From contig VXAY01002371.1 in assembly GCA_013399855.1 (NCBI GenBank), positions 1,463,111 through 1,527,110 on the forward strand: a stretch of 64,000 nt of DNA, written 5' to 3'. The position numbers and the translations under genes were made by a program. Under the pieces are notes generated by a model, which saw only the letters and a program-made list of their open reading frames with translations, had not been told where the DNA came from and did no database searches. This stretch comes from Oxyruncus cristatus. Its lineage: Eukaryota; Chordata; Aves; Passeriformes; Cotingidae. Position 1 is the stretch's first letter; the number at the start of each line of letters is the position of its first letter. Shown here piece after piece: positions 38,409 to 50,707 of the stretch.

Positions 38409-38589
38409 ATGGCACTCTTTTCTTCCCTCACCCCAGTCTTTATAGCCATTGCATGTGTTTTGATTGGGGTAATACTAAAGAAAACTAATGGAGGAAAGGA
38501 AAAACGTGACATAAAAAGCAAGCTTTCATCTCGCCCGTGGGTGGATGAAGATTTAAAAGATGGTACTGACCATCCCTTAGACGAAGAAG
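38409..38589 (+). CDS. IYD: IYD coding exon 1 (start, membrane anchor, linker)
   Basis: The exon encodes residues 1-60 plus the first base of codon 61. The ATG at 38409 is the first in-frame ATG after a TGA at 38295-38297, and has G at -3 and G at +4. It gives MALFSSLTP followed by a hydrophobic stretch and a Lys/Arg-rich segment, which fits a single N-terminal membrane anchor. The conserved [10 protein letters not shown] segment follows. The reading frame stays open upstream of the ATG as far as 38298 but has no ATG there. The donor is GAAG|gtaaga, phase 1. Confidence 0.93.
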
Positions 38590-41500
38590 GTAAGAAAAAT
38601 CTTATCCATCTGAACACTTCGCTGTTTGAATTTTATCTGTTGACATGAATAAAGGAGATTCTCCACAGTGACAGCAATGTATAATGCTACTCTGCTGCTG
38701 TGCCCTGAGCTTGTCAGCTCCCAGGAAGGAGGCAGTCCTCATGTCATATTGCTGTTGGTGTAGACCTCTAATTTCTCCAGATCCAGGTCAGAGAGCAAAA
38801 AGAAAACACATTTTCAAAGACCCCTCGCTATTGCTCTGAACAACAGATCTCAGACCTATGAGGGACTCTATGGGCAATATAAGGAAAGAAAGGAGATCCT
38901 GCTCAAGTCCCCGCAACCTCTTCCCAGGTCTTATAAGTGGGAGCAAAGGGAAGACCTGAGCAGACAGTTTCTATCTGCAAGTTGATTTTGTAGACATCTC
39001 ATCCCACTTTACCACCCAGTGCTACAGATTTGGTCTCAGCACCCCTAAAAAGCTAGAAATGGTTTTAAGTCCTCCATTTGTGGCTTCTGAGAATGCCCCT
39101 GAGGGCTTTATCTGGAACTGGAACCATTTGGGAGCTATGTTGATCAAATATTTAAGAACAGAATGCGGTGATGGTGCTAATCTCTTCACTCAACTGCCTA
39201 TTTGAACCCACACAGAATGTTTCTTATTTTCTAGTAGCTGTTTCTGATGCACAGCTTGGACAAAAGTCTAAACACTATATGTACCCTTCCTTCTTCTTAC
39301 TTCCTGACTATCTTCCACAAACTCCCTTTATTTCTTTGTGAAATAAAAATCCACAGAGTTCTATTCCTATGAAGTTTTTAAAGTTGTAGTTAATACAGAC
39401 CTCTTTTTTTTTTTTTTTCCCCTTTCTTTTCCTTGAGCTGGCTTCAAAGGCTTTTTGTGGGGATTCTGTTTTTTGGTCCCATAATGACACATTCCCTGAC
39501 TCCATTCTAGAAATCATGAAACTTGTATTGTTCTTCTGTACATATACCTATTTGTAAGGGCCATTATTTCTCTTCTTCTTTTCTCGGTGTTCAGTGTACT
39601 TTGAGTTAGTGTTTTGTATCAGTTTCCAGAAATAGTTGATACCTGGAACATTTTAAACCACGTTGACTAATTCCCAAATACATAAAATTTCTTCATGTGT
39701 TGTATCCTACTTTTTTTCAATGAAAAATAGGTTCTACATAAAATTATCTCATAATTCCTTTGTCACTGATGGTTTGCTAGTTCAGTTAAATTGCTGCAAA
39801 TTAAAATTCGTGAGGGTAGTTCAAATGATAATCTATGAATCTTGGACTATACTTGTTTCTATCAGTTTAAAAATGTAGATCCTCTAAATAAACAAGCCTA
39901 TTAGTTCTTAACAAGGAGCATCACTGCTACAGCTCCATATGTAAAGTCATTCGTTTATGTGCTAGTTGCTTACCATTTTACTCAAGTGCTAAATTCAAAA
40001 TTGTACTAGTTTAAAATTCCTTGCAAAAAATTTGTCAGGTAGACATATTGGTGCTGTTGCTAAAAGATTTGTTTTTAAATAAAACCTTTCTCAGTTTGCC
40101 ATGTCATCCAATATTAAAATAGGTTTTCTTGCTATTTTGCTTTTAATAATAAATAATTAACTTTCCCTTAATGGTGTGTGATTCAAACCATATCTTTTAT
40201 CTCTAGAAAAATTAAAATAATTTCATCATGCTCTGGGAAGTTTTTCTTTAGCAGGGAAAAGTCTAGCTTAAGTGAGAAGAGTAGTAATGAGAAGTAGAAG
40301 AGCTGGTAAGGACCTTTTGCTAAGTTTGTAAGTAGAGATCAAAACATGTTCCCCTTGTTGTCAGAGTTGAAATTTTCACTGACTGCACTAGGTGCTGAAA
40401 TGGAAACATGGATGTAAACAGAGAGTTTATAATACTAAAGAATATTTTACATGCTGTGTAAATTCTGCTACTTTATTAACGTATCTTACTTTATAAGACA
40501 ATCTCGTTTCTACTTAAATGTCTCAAGCTGGCTTGTATTTAAAGTTCCTCTGAAGAGAATTATAGTTAGGTGAGATGAAACATTCCTAAGGCCTTGTCTA
40601 AAGCTCGAATCTAGGTCTGCCCTAGGTGAACAAGCTGAATTTTCAACAGACCTCGGAACAAGAAGGGACAGCTTAAGACTAAGTCATTTGATTTGTTCCC
40701 ATGACCAAAACAAGGTCTATTTGCCAAGCGTGTGAAGCATTCTGTGAGAAAAGCACTGACCTTACTTGTAGACTCCATGAGCCTTCACTGAAGTGGCACC
40801 GTCAGGGATGTTTCCCCTGAGAGGGACATACCTTTGAGTAGCAGAGCGTTCACTGTAATTAGCTGAACTGCTTGGGCAGACTCAGTAGGGTCACTTATTG
40901 GCATGAAGGGTAGAAGGGTGACGACTAAGTGCTCCTGAGCTTGTGTGTGTTCTGCTTTCTAGCAGACAGAGCTAGCTGAAGAGATGAGTGTTTCTTGGAG
41001 CAGACAGAAACCCAGTTCCTTCATTAGGCGCAAAACACTCAGTCCATTTGTTTAATGCTTTAACTGGCAGCACCTGCAGCTTTGTTTGCATACCTATCTG
41101 GCCTGTAACTTTTCCCTTCATTTATAAGATCCCGAACAAGAGATTGTTGTGCTGTGGATTGTCAAGAAAGGTCTGTATATGTATATGTCTGGCTGTGTCT
41201 TGCACTAGGCCATGTGTGATTACCAATTAGATACAGAAGAAAAAGATGTTTCTTCAGGCTTGCCTTGAATGATGAGTCACAATGGCTTTCTAATAGTAGT
41301 GGGCATCTTGTGCCAAGTGGTGGTGCCTTATCTCCCATTGATTCAGATTTACACAATTAGACCTGGACCACTGCAAAACCATGTCCAGTCTTAATGTATA
41401 TCAATCACTTTTTTGATCATATATTCAGATCCGTGCAACTGATGGATAAAGTAAATAGAGACCCAGTTTACAGTGGTGTGGAAGATGAAGTTGAATTATG

Positions 41501-44500
41501 TTTTTATCTTTGTTGTTCTGGTGATCAGTTGCACAGATTAATAACAAAGATATTTTAATACTATATATTCAATTGTGGGGACATACACTCTACTTGAAGA
41601 CCACAAAGCAATGTAGGAAGTTCCAAATGTTCCATTTCTTCTGAAAATGCACTGTTCATCGCTTGTCATACTTCTCATAATAGACCTCTTCCACTTAAAA
41701 GCAATTATCTTCTCCCCAATTTCAAAGACCTCCCATATCTTAATAGTGCTACTGACATGAATGAGGCAGTAGCAATTTAATTTTCCATTTCAATAACAGT
41801 TCACATTTTGTGTCATTTGGGAACACAGGACTCAGATGGACATGATGCATTACTGTGTTTATTTGCCTGCTGCTTCAGCTTTGTCATCAGCAGAATGAAC
41901 ACGAAAACTGGCCGTTCATGACCCTGTTTCTTTAACCTTGCTGGAAGGCTGGTCCAGAACTCCATGCTATAGGTTAAAAATCCTTCTCTACCTGCCTGTC
42001 CGCCCAAACTTATTTAATACTACTGTATACCCATTTTTCCTGTTCCATCCTCTTTGTAGTTTAAAGGATAATCTTCCAGCCCTGGTATATATCCTCCTGT
42101 GGTTTATAGATAGCAATCAGATCACCTCTTAGCTTTTCATTTACTAGGTAAAACAGCAAGTCTTTATAAAACAGCCACTCCATTTCTCGGAAGGTCTTAA
42201 ATACTTCCTGTAACTATATTCCAGTTTGAGGTAATTTTCACAGAATTTTGATTCTGGCTTCTTTCTTCCAGGGTCTGCCTCTCCCACTTGCTACTTCTTT
42301 TTGCTTAAGATCCGTAACCAACTCTTGGGGGTTTCCAGGATCAGCCTGCTAGGCACTAACCCACCAGTAAGGCAATCCATCTCTTTTAGTTCTCTTTTAG
42401 CCACACACTCAGTTCAAGATTGGATTCACTACTGGGATTCCTGTAGTGGCAGATTTTGTAGCAGTCTGCCATTAATCAAGCAAAAAACGACAGGGTCAGT
42501 TACCCAGAATTTTATGTCCAAAGATCTGAAAGCTTTCTTTACATTTATGTAATTGTTTTTCTATGCATCATCTTTACACTGGAAAAGAGATTTGCAAAGG
42601 AATTTTATGCTCAGGAAGCAATTCCTTAGAGAAGAAACTGAAAGAGCTTGTTTGGAAAGCAAACACATTCCTCTAGACAGGTTTCTCAAGGATCAGTCTC
42701 AGAACAATTTGTTAATATTATCTAGTGGTCTTTGCATAAAACCAAGGAGGGCACATGTGAAATTTCCGAATGACATACAACTGGAAGCCAACAATACAGG
42801 GAAGTGTCAGTGTAGGTAAAATACGTGGCCAACAGAAGTGAAATGAAAAGTCATTGTTCTCAGTGTGAGTTTATATTACTAGGAACTCATGGTAAGATTT
42901 TTTTGCTACAAAATGAGGCAAAATTTATTATACGATTTCGTAGGCTGATTATAACTTCCCGTATGAACTGGTGGGAAGACCACAGCCATCATCCTAAAAT
43001 GTATCCAGAGAGAAATTTCTGATAGAGTTAGAGAAATAGTACTTCTAAATTGAGATTTCATTAAAATGAGATTCATGGGATGCCTGAGCCAAAACCATTT
43101 CAGATTTTCATGAAAGGCAGGAAGCCTGGTGACTACTGTAAATGTACAATGGAATCAATGGCAATCTTGGGAATGTGGGTAACAACGTAACAGACTTAAT
43201 AGCAGGATGTCTGTTGTCCATCAAATGATGGAATACACAGAGTTGTAAACAAGACACTTGTAGTATTGTAAAATGTGACCATACGAACAGGAGTATGTCT
43301 AAACACAGCAATTAAAGATAGGGAACATGCACTAAACAGATGGTGCTGATAATGATTTTAGCTTAGCATATGGATAATGTTAACTGCTAAGAATGAATGG
43401 TAGACACATGGTAGAGGAGAATAAATAATAGATAAATCTATTAAAAAAAAAAAATTGCCAGGAGAGTTTTGGGTTTTTGTGTCAGTTCCCTCACTTCCGG
43501 GTTCTTTGTCTCCCTCTGCCAGTATTCGCAGTTGGAGTGTATGAGGGTTTTTCGTTCTCATTAGTTGTCTCACCTTTTTTCCGTATTCAAATCTTTGAAA
43601 GTGCATTTCTATTTTCACCTTATTATTAAGTTGAGCCATCTTGACCAAAGAGCAATTGCACTTCTTTTCTTCTCTTCTTCTTTCATGGGGAAAAAAAACC
43701 CCGCACCACAAAATGAGCACACATTCATCACTACTTTACTAAGTGTAAACCACAAATGGAATATTAGGAAGAGGCAGCTTTTTACTTTTCTGTTTGAGTG
43801 TGCAAGATGGTCACAAAAATAATTTTTACAGCAGGTCACTGCTTCCCATTAACCTGGAGCCAGGTCCTCAGACTGTGACCAAGAGTGCTTAACAGAGGCA
43901 TGAAATGCTAAACAAAGCGAATGCTCTGCATATGCAAAATGAAATGTATGTTGTTTGGGGACCAGAATCATGTAGTTTAGATTCAATATATGAAACTGGA
44001 TTTATTTCGTCCACTTGCACATCCTGAGATACACTTGTGAATATTTCTTTTTCTGCTGTTTATAAAATGAACAAAAAATCAGCCTGGTCTCTAAAGCAAC
44101 TTCATATTACCAAAACACAGAAATAATTGCTGTTTGAATATGCACTGGAGATTGCTATGATTCTGGAATAATAGCCTAATGGTGACTAAAAAAGGACTGG
44201 AATATTTTTCCTGACTCAGCTCTCTGTAGCAAATTGCTCAATAGTATTGACTAGTCAAAATGCAGCATTTAAATTGCTTTAACTTCCACATCATAGCTGC
44301 AAAAAATGCTATTGCTGCTGATTCTAGCAATAAAGGGGAGAAAGAGGTCTCAGAGACAACAGAATATCCATTTTGTGATCTAAAAAAACCCAGAGAGACA
44401 GATTTCAGTGAAATGGGAAACCATTTAGAGTTCTTAAATTAAAGATAAGAAACACAATATCCTATATTTGATATATTGTTATCCCAAGTATAGATGCCTG

Positions 44501-47500
44501 TCATCCATTTTGTCTTACGCTGGAAGCGTTGGGAAACCAAAGAGCTTAACCACAAGTCACATTTCTGCAGAGCTAAGACTTGCAGTGCTTTGGCTATGAA
44601 ACATGAATATTGAAGAAGTTGACATTCAGCTCTTCCGAGGAGATTTTACAAATATTGGTAGTGAAGCTCTCTCCTTAACTTCAGTAATTTGACTGTTTTT
44701 GTTTTTTTTTTTTTTCTTCTTATTAGACTGCTCAAGAAGGAACACACATATTAACATCTACTTGCTGAGAAAAGTGGGCTGAAGGCCTAGCCAGTTTTTC
44801 ACTGCTGTTTCAGATTGTAACCCATTTTTGTAGGTAGGCTTGCAGGCTGAAGTTGAGAAGGCAATGACTTCTCTGTAGATCACACTTGCAACAGCCAGAC
44901 AGGACCCTCGTGCCTCTTGGTATTTAAACAAGGTGTTTATTCAGTAGCTGGAGCTAGGAATCAATGAGTTGTGTCAACTGGAACCTCAGACTTTGCTTTA
45001 TGAGTGGTGTAGAAGTAAAGTGTATGCCAGTGCAGGACAAAGTGTGTTCTGGCGGCGAATGCCAAGGATATCAACAGCATTTTCCAGCAAAAAAAATCCC
45101 TAACCACTTGTGTGTTCTTGCAGAGGTTGATGAAGAGTGGCAAGGACTTGAAGAAAATGTTGCCCATGTCCCCTTCACTGCAGAGCGCTACTCTGAGGCT
45201 GAAATGATTAAAAGGTCACAGGCATTTTACGAGCTTCTAAACAAGAGGCGATCTGTCAGGTTTCTTAGCGATGAGCCAGTCCCCAGGGAGGTCATCGATA
45301 ATGTCATCAGAACAGCAGGTATGGTACTGAGTGGTTCAAGGTCTGAAAAAAAAAAAAAAAAAAGGATCACCATTGTTGTTCGACTGTGTAACTGTGAAAA
45401 GGTGGTATGGAAAAGCCAAGGAAATTGGCATTTTGCTTATGGTTTTACCATATTCACCTGTAGCTGGAATGAATTAGCACCCACTGATTGACCAGAAATT
45501 ACTCAGCTTGAACAACAAACATATTGAGGAATAGTTTGGAGCATTCCCAATTCCTTTGTATTTGCAGTTCACCCATAAGGGAAGAAGAGCACTTCAACAG
45601 CATGAAAAAAACCACTTCATTTTCAACCTTTAAAAGATGTTATTTAAAATAAAATTTGTGTATGGTATAGTGAGACATCTTTCAAATAGAAATATTAAAG
45701 TGTTTTCCCTTAAAAATGTTAAACTATGTGTACTTCACATGCTTTAAAATGCAATGCATTATAATTATCATGTGTCGGTTTAGATGTTTGGGTTCTCCCC
45801 AGAAACAAATTAATGAAATTTTCTTAGGCAAGCAAAAGACATTTCAGGTGATGCAAATGGTTGGGGTTTATTATAGAAAAAGAATTTCTGTCTAGAACAA
45901 AAAACCTTTTCCTGTCCTTCTGACGTCAGTCCAGACCCTCGTTGCATATGACTGGAGTGTTATGCCGAGGACCCTGATCAAGGTTATTTGATGGAATGTC
46001 AGAAACTGATAATTTTGTTGTTGTTGTTGAGAATTTATCCATTTCAAATCATTACTGTCATGTCCTGGCCTAATCTCATCTCTGCTTTAGTAACACTGAC
46101 TTCAGCCAGGAGTGGTTTTGACCATCATTATTTCTCTTATTCTATGAGCCAGCTGCTCCTGCTACAGAAAATATTCCAAGCTGCCTTAGAAAACAGTTCA
46201 GTGGCCTTTAACAGGATTAATAATATAAAGATTCTCAACATTTGAGATTCATTGGTTTTCCTTTAAAAACTGTAAGCAGCTTTGTTACTGCACTGTAACG
46301 AGTCTCTGACTCCCTCTAATTAACTAGGAGTCATTAAAACACTGAGCATGTTTTGGCAAAAGCAGCAAAGCGAACAAGCCTGGCGTGCAGATGAAGTACT
46401 TAGTAACCCTGAAAGCTTTGGGCTGCATAGAGAAGAAGAAAACAAAGTGAAGCATAAATGTCATCAGTTTTTACCCAAACCTGAGGAGAGGCAAGGTTCA
46501 CAATATAAAAACATTTTAATATATAAAGATAGTTCAAGCTGCTTATTCAGTGTTTCTCAAACTAAAATCAGTCCTTAGGTAAGCAATTATTGTATGCGTT
46601 TAAGATCTTCAAATATTTTTAAATGTGTATGAGGGATCAGAGAGATCTAAACAGTCTTCTTAACCCATATATCTGTGAACTTGTGCATATGCTTCAGCTT
46701 CTGGGTTTTAACCTCTAGGCAGTTAAAATATCCTCCTATGGTGTTGGTGGGTGAGCAAGCACAGACTTTATATATGCACAGCTAACATCCACCAGCTGCC
46801 TCTGGGACAAAAAACTCAAAGCTATATGCTATATGGCAGATGTCTTTGTTGTGCAGCTCCTGGTCAGTCAGTGACAGGTTCCTGTGGGTGGTCAGTCTCT
46901 TGTTTCCCTGAGAGCCATTAGCTTTGCGCTTTAGCTGAAATCAGGTTTCAGAGTTGGCTGCATATTCAGACAGTGCATTGCTTTCCGTATAATGCTTTGC
47001 AATAACTTTATTATGGGCATATGTTACACCATGTTACTGTTTCATCATGAGAACCAAAAGGAATTTTTACAAATCCTTAACTTTCCCTTCCTGTAAGATG
47101 GCTGTATGAAAGGACTAACCTCTGTCCTTGAAAGGGACTTCTCATTCTTTAAGAAAGAAATGAACAGGATTGTCTGCCAGAACTTGCCTCAGTCCTTTTC
47201 CTCCCATCTCATTCCCCTGCTTTCCCATCACTTGGTTGGTCAGCCTGAAAGCTCACAAGGAATAGCTGAAACCTCTCACTGCCCACCCTCCTTCCTGGGC
47301 TTTCATCTTTTCCTGTTTTATATGAAGGTACTTCACCTAGTGGAGCACACACTGAGCCCTGGACCTTTGTGGTAGTGCAAGATCCATATTTAAAACGTAA
47401 GATTCGTGAAATTGTAGAAGAAGAAGAGGAAGTCAACTACAAAAAAAGGATGGGAGACAGATGGGTTAATGACCTGAAAAGATTGAGGTATGAAAAGTCA

Positions 47501-50500
47501 ATTAGCTAAGGAGTTTGAAAGGAGACGTGTTTTAATCTAGGAAAGACTTTTGTCATTTTCCATTTCTTCTTCCCTCTCACTTTTAATATATTTCTAAGAT
47601 TCATGCTTGGAAAGAAAAACTTAAAATACGTGTAAAATTGTGCCTTAGTGGCTGGTTCATAAAATTGCTTCCAGTAAAAGGTATTATATGCTCTCCATCT
47701 TGAAAGTTTTCTAAGCTTTTGGCTCCATCATTATTTTTTCCTATGTAACCTCTGTTGCTGAAACTCGTCCCAGATTTTTCCTGTTGTTTGCCAAACAGTG
47801 AAGCTCCCAGAGTCCTTGGAAGCTTTGCTACTGACTGAGGTAGCCCCAAGGCTTGTCCCTATCAAAGCGCTGAATTATGCAATATTTAATTGTTCCAAAT
47901 GCCCTCCAAAGTCTGACTGACTTGCTTTAACTTCTTGCAATGAGGTGTTTACTGAGTCTTGGCTTGTCAAATGAAGTGTATGTGCAAAGCTTTGTAGGGT
48001 TTATTAGCCCTACCTATTTCATAATGTCATTTTTCATATGCTTAGGTGCTATGCAAATCTATGTCCTGTGCAAACAACTAAACTCCAGTATTTTTTATAT
48101 TTTAGGTGTGAACAGTAGAAAGTGCACATTTTCTTATCTAAATCCTACATCATAATTAATGTATTTAAATTGTCATTTAAAAAGTTGGGAGCCAAATGAA
48201 TTCTAACAGGGCTGAAATACCCAGAAACAAAATAACATTTTTTTTGCCATGAGAATACATTTAGGTTTAGATCTTAGACAAAGAAGTTTTGAACTTTTTT
48301 CCCTGCAATCGCAAGAAAGTTGGCACTGCTGGTAACAAGCAAATCTGCAAAATTCCAGGAATTAAATAATCTCACAGGCAAATGCCCATGAGGCCAGATC
48401 ATAAACAAGAGGTAGCTTATTTGTATGCAATTCTACCCTTCAGGGTGAGCAGATCAACTCTTCACCCAAATCTGTTAAAATTGAGAACTCTATTCCAGCT
48501 TTTTTTTTTTCCCCAAAAATGTTTCTATTTAAGCTGATAATACTTAATCCTTTGCAGTAGATGTTCTAAGCTTTAGTCTACTGCTATAATTGTCATGTAC
48601 CTTTGGTGCCCCTCTGCAGACAGTAAATGTGGCTTATGGGAAAGTAAAAAGGTTGCAAAATAAATGCCTTAAACATTTTTTTGCAGAACAAACTGGATCA
48701 AAGAGTACTTGGACACTGCCCCATATCTGATCCTCATTTTCAAGCAGGTATATGGGCAGCTTCCAAATGGCAAGAAGAAGACGCATTACTACAATGAAAT
48801 CAGTGTTTCTATTGCCTGTGGTATCCTGCTTGCTGCACTGCAGGTATGTTGACAGAACTGACATACTAGGAGTCAGTTTATTATCTTGGACTACATACCA
48901 AGACTATTCTGGCCAAATGAGAGTGGAACCCAATTTAAATTTTAACATTATTAGTCCTCTGGAATACTACAATTCCTGGCAATGTATCTTAGTTTTGAGT
49001 TTTAAAGTTATTCCACATTGGTTTACATCTGAGAAGGTGGTTTCTATCATCAGTACTGGTTGACAAAAAGAAAAATGTAATGTAGCTTCCAGAGTTGCCA
49101 CTCTTTTCTAGGCACAGACTTCAGCCCCTATGGTTTCTGCCTTATGCTAACAGGGCTGACAGGCTCTGCAGAATACGCAAGCATGGCTGTGTGGTGCCAC
49201 ACTGGCCCCATTTTTTCAGTAATTCCTAAAAAACATCCTGACACCAAATCACTTTTAGTACACAATGCTGGAAAAAATAAAAAAACCACGGACATACTCC
49301 ACAGAACAGGCTGTACTATTTCAATCACTCTTTCCAAGGCATTTCTAAAAGTGCTGATTTCTAAAGCTCAGCATGTTTGACACCAGCCAGTTAGATTTTC
49401 TTGGTGGTTTCTCAGTGCTCAGTTTTGCTTCTTGTATCTGATGTACTCATACAAGTGTTTAAATAGCAAAGCTATTCTGGTAGTTAACTTGGCCTGTCAG
49501 CAGGATAACAGCAAGGTGCCACCTCTTATATTAGGCCAATTTCCTACCAGGCACTGCCATTTCTCCTCCATTCTGTTTTGAATGACACTTCCTTTTGTAC
49601 ATTGCTGCTCCTCAGGCCCCATTCAGCACCACCACTATTAGCTCTTCTCCTCTTGAGAAGATCGTAGAGATTACTAAACGTGAGAGGTGCATTCCCCGAG
49701 CACCTCTCTCTGGCTGACTTTTATATCTCGAAGACTCTCAAAAATCTTGTATTACATATACAGAGAGACTGAAATCCGCAAATGCAGTTCTCAGGAAGCG
49801 ACTCAGCTATGTGCTCATATCTTGGATGATGTCAGCTCTTTATTGTTTGTCAGATTTTTTAGTCTTTTTGTGAGATTTTTGTATGAGAGGAGGACTCATA
49901 GACCTACTTTGGGATTCTGATATAAGCTGGAACAATGGCCATTGTGAGAGACAAAAACAGACTCCTGTGACAACTTCTGACACAGTGCCTGTGCCTCCTT
50001 CCTCTGTGGGGAGCAGATGTTCACAAAGCTGTAAGGCATCTTCCTGTCAGCTCTGTGGAGGCAAGAACTGAAACATTTCTCTGTGCGAGCCAGATCATAG
50101 AATCAGAATAGTTTGGGTTGGAAGAGAGGTTTAAAGGTCACCTAGTCCAACCCCCAACTCCGTGGGATGATATTCCAGTAATATTCCCACAACTGCCTCT
50201 CAACTTCACTGTGACCATGTAGAGGGTCCCCCTCTACACGGAGCATTGCGGGCAGGCTCTGGCTGTACGGCACGCAGACGTGGCAGGCAGAATATGCCTT
50301 TGCTGTGGTGGAGAAATGATGTACTTTTCCATAAGCAAAGCAGGCATCTTTTATGGTACCATTAAGGCTGTTAGTAAATCAGGTGTTCTGAAGACTGCAG
50401 CAGGATCTAACAGAGCAGCATTTCTGGACTAGTCAATAGGAGAATACAGGTCCGGGGGGAAAAACTGCTACAAATAGAGAGCACAGACCTCTGTCTCACT

Positions 50501-50707
50501 CTGTTGCTGTCTATCTTGTTGCAGAATGCAGGTCTGTACACTGTGACCTCCACACCCCTCAACTGTGGCCCCCAGCTCCGGGTGCTGCTCCAGCGCCCAG
50601 CAAATGAGAAGCTACTCTTGTTGCTCCCCGTTGGCTATCCCAAGAAAGATGCTACTGTGCCTGCGCTGACCAGAAAGCCTCTGGAAGACATCATGGTGGT
50701 CATGTGA
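38409..50707 (+). CDS. IYD: Iodotyrosine deiodinase, complete five-exon coding region
   Basis: The coding sequence joins 38409-38589, 45124-45318, 47328-47487, 48687-48843 and 50525-50707: 876 nt including the stop, 291 residues against 289 in human. IYD removes iodide from mono- and di-iodotyrosine using FMN and NADPH, so that iodide can be reused in thyroid hormone synthesis; it is a membrane-anchored member of the nitroreductase superfamily. The sequence shows an N-terminal hydrophobic anchor (about residues 10-23), a charged linker, then the catalytic domain from about residue 70. Flavin contacts are visible as RRS (102-104), PSG (129-131), T241 and R281. The substrate-lid residues E159, Y163 and K184 match human E157, Y161 and K182. 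Intron phases are 1, 1, 2 and 0. I see no frameshift or premature stop. Identity rests on recalled human IYD similarity along the whole length. Confidence 0.96.
41930..42210 (-). mobile_element. Decayed CR1-like fragment in IYD intron 1 (minus)
   Basis: The + strand text around 41945-42165 ('aatccttctctacctgcctg', 'gatcacctcttagcttttca', 'aggtaaaacagcaag') resembles the complement of the CR1 ORF2 C-terminal and 3' region of amniote copies, where 'tcaagtcacccctcagccttctc...aggctaaacag' is typical. Divergence is high. Identification is from memory of the consensus. Confidence 0.5.
42670..43080 (+). mobile_element. Decayed CR1-like fragment in IYD intron 1 (plus)
   Basis: Blocks in order resemble CR1 reverse transcriptase: 'ctcaaggatcagtctcagaa' (RDQSQN, like GSVLGP), 'gtgaaatttccgaatgacat' (KFPNDIQL, like KFADDTKL) and 'aaatgtatccagagagaaat' followed by 'ttctgatagagttagagaaa' (the block that reads GCIRRxISxRDREVI in better copies). 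The FADD aspartates are partly lost and frames are broken. The copy is old. Confidence 0.6.
45124..45318 (+). CDS. IYD: IYD coding exon 2 (start of catalytic domain, RRS flavin motif)
   Basis: The exon completes codon 61 (GAG), encodes residues 62-125 and gives the first base of Gly126. It contains [18 protein letters not shown], where Arg102, Arg103 and Ser104 correspond to the FMN phosphate contacts of the family, and then the [14 protein letters not shown] helix. The acceptor is ttcttgcag|AG and the donor GCAG|gtatgg, the weakest donor of the gene by consensus. A run of 18 A starts 27 bases after the donor. Confidence 0.95.
45319..47327 (+). other. IYD: IYD intron 2
   Basis: A 2.0 kb intron, gtatgg...gaag. 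It starts with an A18 run at 45346-45363. The rest is A+T-rich unique-looking sequence with no feature I can name. Confidence 0.9.
45346..45363. repeat. A18 homopolymer in IYD intron 2
   Basis: An uninterrupted A run beginning 27 bases downstream of the exon 2 end. Confidence 0.95.
47328..47487 (+). CDS. IYD: IYD coding exon 3 (PSG flavin loop and active-site lid)
   Basis: The exon completes Gly126 and encodes [19 protein letters not shown], then a very acidic run of five Glu followed by [18 protein letters not shown]. Glu159 and Tyr163 in this segment match the human residues that bind the iodotyrosine zwitterion and form the lid over the flavin. The acceptor is tatatgaag|GT, preceded by a pyrimidine-rich tract. 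The donor is TGAG|gtatga, phase 2. Confidence 0.95.
47488..48686 (+). other. IYD: IYD intron 3
   Basis: A 1.2 kb intron, gtatga...tgcag, phase 2. It holds a T/C run near 48500. I see no repeat or exon in it. Confidence 0.9.
48687..48843 (+). CDS. IYD: IYD coding exon 4 (catalytic domain core)
   Basis: The exon completes Arg179 and encodes residues 180-231, starting [20 protein letters not shown] and ending [12 protein letters not shown]. Lys184 is the third substrate-contact residue of the family (human Lys182). The acceptor is tttttgcag|AA with a T-rich tract, and the donor is GCAG|gtatgt, phase 0. The exon is 157 nt and has no internal stop. Confidence 0.95.
48844..50524 (+). other. IYD: IYD intron 4
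   Basis: A 1.7 kb phase 0 intron, gtatgt...tgcag. It carries a short CR1 3' end in antisense orientation at 50094-50157. Nothing else in it is recognisable. Confidence 0.9.
50094..50157 (-). mobile_element. CR1 3' terminus in IYD intron 4 (minus)
   Basis: 'atcatagaatcagaatagtt' followed by 'tgggttggaagagaggttta' and 'aggtcacctagtccaacccc' is the complement of the avian CR1 3' end, including the terminal repeat units. Only about 64 bases remain, so it is a severely 5'-truncated copy lying antisense to IYD. Confidence 0.85.
50525..50707 (+). CDS. IYD: IYD coding exon 5 (C-terminus and stop)
   Basis: The exon encodes residues 232-291, beginning [16 protein letters not shown] and ending with the TGA at 50705-50707. 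Thr241 and Arg281 correspond to late FMN contacts in human IYD (Thr239, Arg279). The conserved LLPVGYP strand is present. The acceptor cttgttgcag|AA is strong. Two substitutions relative to human near the flavin (Tyr236 and Ser240 in place of Val and Thr) are conservative or peripheral. Confidence 0.95.
   Translation, partial: NAGLYTVTSTPLNCGPQLRVLLQRPANEKLLLLLPVGYPKKDATVPALTRKPLEDIMVVM

Larger units (their letters stand above)
38590..45123 (+). other. IYD: IYD intron 1
   Basis: This 6.5 kb GT-AG phase 1 intron is the largest of the gene. It contains two decayed CR1 pieces in opposite orientation (41930-42210 minus, 42670-43080 plus), a 12-base A run near 43442 and T-rich stretches near 39403 and 44700. 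I see no further coding exon. Confidence 0.9.
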
